Source of the DNA: Aliivibrio finisterrensis_A
GTDB taxonomy: Bacteria; Pseudomonadota; Gammaproteobacteria; Enterobacterales; Vibrionaceae
DNA: 64,000 nucleotides
Assembly: GCF_004167675.1 (NCBI RefSeq)
Contig: NZ_SEZQ01000003.1
Strand: one strand, 5' to 3'
Shown here: in pieces, positions 60,578 through 64,000 of the stretch
Numbering within the stretch: position 1 is the first letter of the stretch
Layout: each line of letters begins with the position of its first letter
Made by a program: the position numbers and the translations under genes
The notes under the pieces: model-generated
Seen by the model: only the letters and a program-made list of their open reading frames with translations
Told to the model about the DNA's origin: nothing
The model's database searches: none

Positions 60578-61879
60578 TTAAAGAATAATACCGCCAAATA
60601 CAAAACCTAGTGCAACCGAAGTTGTAATCGTAGCAACACCCGGAATGAAGAATGGGTGGTTAAATACAAGATTACCAATACGTGTTGAACCTGTGTCATC
60701 CATTTCAACCGCAGCAAGTAGTGTAGGGTAAGTAGGAAGAACAAATAATGCACTTACCGCAGCAAAAGAAGCAACTGCCGTAATTGGAGCAACACCAATC
60801 GCAAGGGCTGCAGGCATTAGAGCCGTTGTTGTTGCACCTTGAGAGTAAAGAAGCATTGAAGCAAAGAATAAAACAATCGCTAGCATCCACGGATATTGTG
60901 CAAGGATCTCAGCTGAGAACTCTTTGATTTCACCAATATGAGAAGACACAAACGTATCACCAAGCCATGCAACACCAAGAACACACACACAGGCACTCAT
61001 GCCTGATTTGAATGTCGCAGCATTAGCAATTTTAGACGCATCAATTTTAGTGAACGTCACAATAGCAGCAGCGGCGGTTAGCATTAATGCCATGATAGCT
61101 TCGTTACGGCCAATAGTTGGATGTTCAATCAGGCCAACACTGCCACTGATCATCGTTGCATAAGCAACAACCGCAACGATAGCAACACAGAAGATATAAA
61201 CAGATGTTTTTGCTGTTGGTAAGATCTCACGCTTGCCTGCGCCGTTCATTTTAATTAGGCCTTTTGCAAGACGCTCTTGATAAACGACGTCATCTTTCAA
61301 TTCACAGCCTAGGAAGTTAGCAACGAATGCACCAACCATACACGCTAGGAATGTTGATGGAATACATACGGCTAATAGCGTTAGATAATCCACACCTAGA
61401 GGCTCAAGGATACCAGAGAAGAAAACAACCGCCGCCGAGATTGGAGACGCAGTGATTGCAATTTGAGAAGCAACAACAGCGATAGAAAGCGGGCGAGAAG
61501 GACGAACACCTTGTTCTTTAGCAACTTCAGCAATAACAGGAAGCGTAGAGAATGCAGTGTGACCAGTACCTGCTAGCATCGTCATGAAATAAGTCACGAT
61601 TGGTGCGTAGAAAGTAATGCGTTTTGGATTTTTACGTAAGAATTGTTCTGCTAGGTCAACCAACCAATCCATACCACCAGCTACTTGCATAGCAGCAATC
61701 GCAGTGATAACAGACATGATGATTAAAATAACGTCGATAGGGATAGAACCCGCGTCTAGACCTAAGATCATGGTAAGAACAAGTACGCCCGCACCACCCG
61801 CAAAACCAATCCCGATACCGCCAATACGTGCACCTAAATAGATGAACAGTAGTACGACGAGAAGCTGTACAGCAACCAT
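60578..61879 (-). CDS. dcuA: Anaerobic C4-dicarboxylate transporter DcuA
   Basis: DcuA exchanges aspartate, fumarate and succinate across the inner membrane. The 433-residue product is a 10-12 helix protein with VAVQLLVVLLFIYLGARIGG at the start, TMLAGTGHTAFSTLPVIAEV near 91-110, QIAITASPISAAVVFFSG near 132-149, and ALFVLPTYPTLLAAVEMDD near 384-402, the conserved Dcu regions. It follows aspA on the same strand, the usual aspA-dcuA pair that feeds aspartate-derived fumarate to respiration. A terminator lies between them, so dcuA is partly independent. Confidence 0.93.
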   Translation of the reverse strand: MVAVQLLVVLLFIYLGARIGGIGIGFAGGAGVLVLTMILGLDAGSIPIDVILIIMSVITAIAAMQVAGGMDWLVDLAEQFLRKNPKRITFYAPIVTYFMTMLAGTGHTAFSTLPVIAEVAKEQGVRPSRPLSIAVVASQIAITASPISAAVVFFSGILEPLGVDYLTLLAVCIPSTFLACMVGAFVANFLGCELKDDVVYQERLAKGLIKMNGAGKREILPTAKTSVYIFCVAIVAVVAYATMISGSVGLIEHPTIGRNEAIMALMLTAAAAIVTFTKIDASKIANAATFKSGMSACVCVLGVAWLGDTFVSSHIGEIKEFSAEILAQYPWMLAIVLFFASMLLYSQGATTTALMPAALAIGVAPITAVASFAAVSALFVLPTYPTLLAAVEMDDTGSTRIGNLVFNHPFFIPGVATITTSVALGFVFGGIIL

Positions 61880-61999
61880 ATATAACTCCAGTGTTAAAAT
61901 TTAAAATAATTATTCAGATTTTTATTGGACAGCTATATACAGCAAACCAATAAAAGTTTGAATGATTACTTAGTTTTTTTTGATTAAAAATTAGGACGA

Positions 62000-62028
62000 T
62001 AAAAAAAGCGAGCTTCAGTGAGCTCGCT
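62000..62028 (-). terminator. Terminator between aspA and dcuA
   Basis: AGCGAGCT and AGCTCGCT (62007-62014, 62021-62028) form a perfect 8-bp stem around six bases, followed on the minus strand by seven T. Confidence 0.88.
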
Positions 62029-62045
62029 ATTTTAGGTGTTACGGA

Positions 62046-63494
62046 TTAATCGTAACGTTTTGCTTTGTATTCAGGATGCATCAGGTTCTCTACAGAGAAG
62101 ATGTCATCTAATTGCTCTTCTGTTAGAAGGCCACGTTCAAGAACTACATCACGAACGTTTTTACCTGTTTCAGCACAAATCTTACCAACAATGTCACCTT
62201 CGTGGTGGCCAATGAATGGGTTTAGATAAGTAACGATACCGATAGAGTTAAATACGTGAGCTTCACAGATTTCTTTGTTTACAGTGATGCCATCGATACA
62301 TTTATCACGTAGGTTTACACAGGCATTTTTCAAGATGTCGATAGATTCGAACAGTGCTTGGCCAATTACTGGTTCCATTACGTTTAATTGCAGTTGGCCC
62401 GCTTCAGCAGCGAAAGTTACTGTAATATCGTTACCAATTACTTTGAAACATACTTGGTTTACTACTTCTGGAATTACTGGGTTAACTTTAGCAGGCATGA
62501 TTGAAGAACCCGCTTGAAGCTCAGGTAAGTTCAATTCATTAAGGCCAGCACGAGGACCAGAAGAAAGAAGACGTAAGTCATTACAAATTTTAGACATTTT
62601 AACCGCAGTACGTTTTAGCGCACCGTGGATCATTACGTAAGCACCACAGTCAGATGTTGCTTCGATTAAATCTTCAGCTGCAACACATGGTAGACCAGTT
62701 ACTTCAGATAGGTGGCGAACTGCTGCTTCTTGGTAACCGGTCGCTGCGTTTAAGCCAGTACCGATTGCCGTAGCACCAATGTTCACTTCTAATAGAAGTT
62801 GTGCTGTGTAGTGAAGGTTTTTCACTTCTTCTTGAAGCAAAACACCCCAAGCGTGGAATTCTTGGCCAACTGTCATTGGAACGGCATCTTGAAGTTGAGT
62901 GCGACCCATCTTCAGAATGTTACGGAATTCTTGATCTTTAAGATCGAATGCACCTTTTAGGTATTCAATCGCTTCGATCAGTTTCATCATGCTGTTGTAT
63001 ACAGCAATACGGAAACCTGTAGGGTATGCACAGTTAGTTGATTGAGAACGGTTAACGTGATCATTAGGGTTAATGATGTCGTATTCGCCTTTCTCTTTAC
63101 CCATTAGTTCAAGAGCAACGTTAGCAATAACTTCGTTAGCATTCATGTTAACTGAAGTACCAGCACCGCCTTGGTAAACATCTGATGGGAATTGATCCAT
63201 ACACTTGCCAGTTTCAAGAATTAAATCACATGCTTTGATGATGTACTCACCAACTTGTGAAGGGATAGCACCTAATTCTTTGTTAGCTAAAGCGGCTGCT
63301 TTTTTAGTGTAGATCATGCCACGAACAAACTCAGGAACATCAGAAATAGTTACATTTGAAATGTTGAAGTTTTCCATAGCGCGAAGAGTGTGAATACCGT
63401 AGTAAGCCTCTGAAGGAACGTGACGTTCACCTAGCAAATCTTCTTCAATACGAGTTGCAGTATTCGTTTTTTCTAAATCAAGCATCTGAGTCAT
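62046..63494 (-). CDS. aspA: Aspartate ammonia-lyase (aspartase)
   Basis: AspA deaminates aspartate to fumarate. The 482-residue product belongs to the fumarase/aspartase superfamily: IEEDLLGERHVPSEAYYGIH near 16-35, NPNDHVNRSQSTNCAYPTGF near 142-161, and the signature GSSIMPAKVNPVIPEVVNQV near 325-344, with the active-site Ser and Lys. The VRDVVLERGLLTEEQLDDIF C-terminus is aspartase-specific. It is four residues longer than the E. coli enzyme. It heads aspA-dcuA, which is oxygen- and catabolite-controlled in enterobacteria, and diverges from fxsA as in E. coli. Confidence 0.96.
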   Translation of the reverse strand: MTQMLDLEKTNTATRIEEDLLGERHVPSEAYYGIHTLRAMENFNISNVTISDVPEFVRGMIYTKKAAALANKELGAIPSQVGEYIIKACDLILETGKCMDQFPSDVYQGGAGTSVNMNANEVIANVALELMGKEKGEYDIINPNDHVNRSQSTNCAYPTGFRIAVYNSMMKLIEAIEYLKGAFDLKDQEFRNILKMGRTQLQDAVPMTVGQEFHAWGVLLQEEVKNLHYTAQLLLEVNIGATAIGTGLNAATGYQEAAVRHLSEVTGLPCVAAEDLIEATSDCGAYVMIHGALKRTAVKMSKICNDLRLLSSGPRAGLNELNLPELQAGSSIMPAKVNPVIPEVVNQVCFKVIGNDITVTFAAEAGQLQLNVMEPVIGQALFESIDILKNACVNLRDKCIDGITVNKEICEAHVFNSIGIVTYLNPFIGHHEGDIVGKICAETGKNVRDVVLERGLLTEEQLDDIFSVENLMHPEYKAKRYD

Positions 63495-63924
63495 AGTAAG
63501 CCTTTAAGGTTCTATATTTTAATTATTGGATTCTGTCCAAGTGATCATATCTGCGAGTAGAGTCCGTTCGTCAGAGGGTGATCAATATCGTACCTGATGC
63601 CTTGTTTTAACGTCATCATACACCTCTTTAGTGGTAAAAGTGTTAAGTTGATCACTTTTTAAGTCTAGTTTTTGCAAAATATTTCAAATTGAGATAATGC
63701 TCTCACTAGTTGTTAATATATTTACTTTATAGGTTATATAACTGCTAATCGAGTTAATGAATTTGATGGCTGTTTACACTCTTTTACAGAAGATTTTCTT
63801 GAAAAATGAGGGGATGTGCCGCATCTATCATAATAGAGAGAGAAAAAGTGGTTCGCAGAGAATGCCTGCTACACTAAATGAAGCGAAAAGTGAAAGTTCG
63901 TATCAAATCTAATCGAGGTATATT
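63495..63924. other. 430-bp divergent spacer between aspA and fxsA
   Basis: No gene was found. Three TGATCA palindromes lie at 63542, 63579 and 63649, the third within AAAAGTG/CACTTTT arms (63636-63642, 63653-63659). They resemble CRP/FNR half-sites but none forms a full consensus dyad. Promoters for both genes must lie here; I cannot place them confidently. Confidence 0.5.
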
Positions 63925-64000
63925 GTGTTTCCTATTTTATTATTATTGTTTATTTTTGTTCCCATTATTGAAATTGCGCTGTTTGTGCAAGTAGGGGGCA
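63925..64000 (+). CDS. fxsA: FxsA-like membrane protein, N-terminal part (partial)
   Basis: The first 25 codons are visible before the window ends: MFPILLLLFIFVPIIEIALF, then VQVGG. This hydrophobic first helix with an embedded PxxEI matches the FxsA family, a small inner-membrane protein whose overproduction relieves phage T7 exclusion in F-plasmid strains. The start is GTG 63925 with GAGG about 7 bases upstream. Divergence from aspA also matches the enterobacterial order. Confidence 0.85.
   Translation, partial: MFPILLLLFIFVPIIEIALFVQVGG

Noticed and set aside
1..64000. CRISPR array, prophage, complete insertion sequence or integron
   Set aside because: No regularly spaced repeats, transposase, integrase or phage genes were seen on either strand.

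Overview
The window is chromosomal DNA of a marine gammaproteobacterium of the Vibrionaceae, most likely an Aliivibrio of the A. fischeri group. The evidence is the AT-rich composition (about 40% GC by eye), the tuf-secE-nusG-rplKAJL-rpoBC-rsd-nudC-hemE-yjaG-hupA-yjaH-purD-purH gene order, and a Vibrio-type acetate-switch locus beside acs. The species is inferred. The window opens inside tuf and ends inside fxsA.

Bases 1-12300 hold the transcription and translation core: the tuf 3' end, secE-nusG, ribosomal proteins L11, L1, L10 and L7/L12, then rpoB and rpoC. This block is rich in RNA-level control: a 17-bp hairpin before secE, an rplK promoter embedded in the nusG terminator hairpin, likely L1 and L10 leader sites, an rplL-rpoB attenuator with a nested stem, and a terminator-like hairpin between rpoB and rpoC. 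Bases 12400-28500 are housekeeping: rsd, nudC, hemE, a TerB-like gene, yjaG, a CNNM/CBS membrane protein, hupA-yjaH, purHD with a PurR-type operator, zntR, dusB-fis behind a stringent-type promoter, prmA and aroQ-accB-accC. Two short MITE-like repeats with matching ends and 3-bp target duplications lie here, together with a decayed D-2-hydroxyacid dehydrogenase gene.

Bases 28900-42100 form an acetate-utilisation locus: acs, a DnaQ-like exonuclease, a cNMP/CBS/DUF294 protein, an MFS transporter, a symporter-fused hybrid histidine kinase (CrbS type), a two-gene DUF4212 plus solute:sodium symporter, MarC, and a LuxR-type response regulator (CrbR type). Next come a DeoR-family regulator and glmS, a dCache chemoreceptor, an AraC regulator and an NDH-2-like dehydrogenase.

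Bases 49900-57000 are the most accessory-looking part: an Omp85-like barrel without POTRA domains, a DUF1254 exported protein, a LysR regulator, and an arsenate-export operon (arsR, GAPDH, an HCX5R phosphatase, arsJ). The phosphatase inside this operon is the best candidate for undescribed biology: its link to 1-arseno-3-phosphoglycerate export is not obvious, and an intrinsic terminator separates it from the exporter. The rest is nagB, dsbD, uspA, dcuA, aspA and the start of fxsA. No rRNA, tRNA, CRISPR array, complete insertion sequence or prophage was seen.
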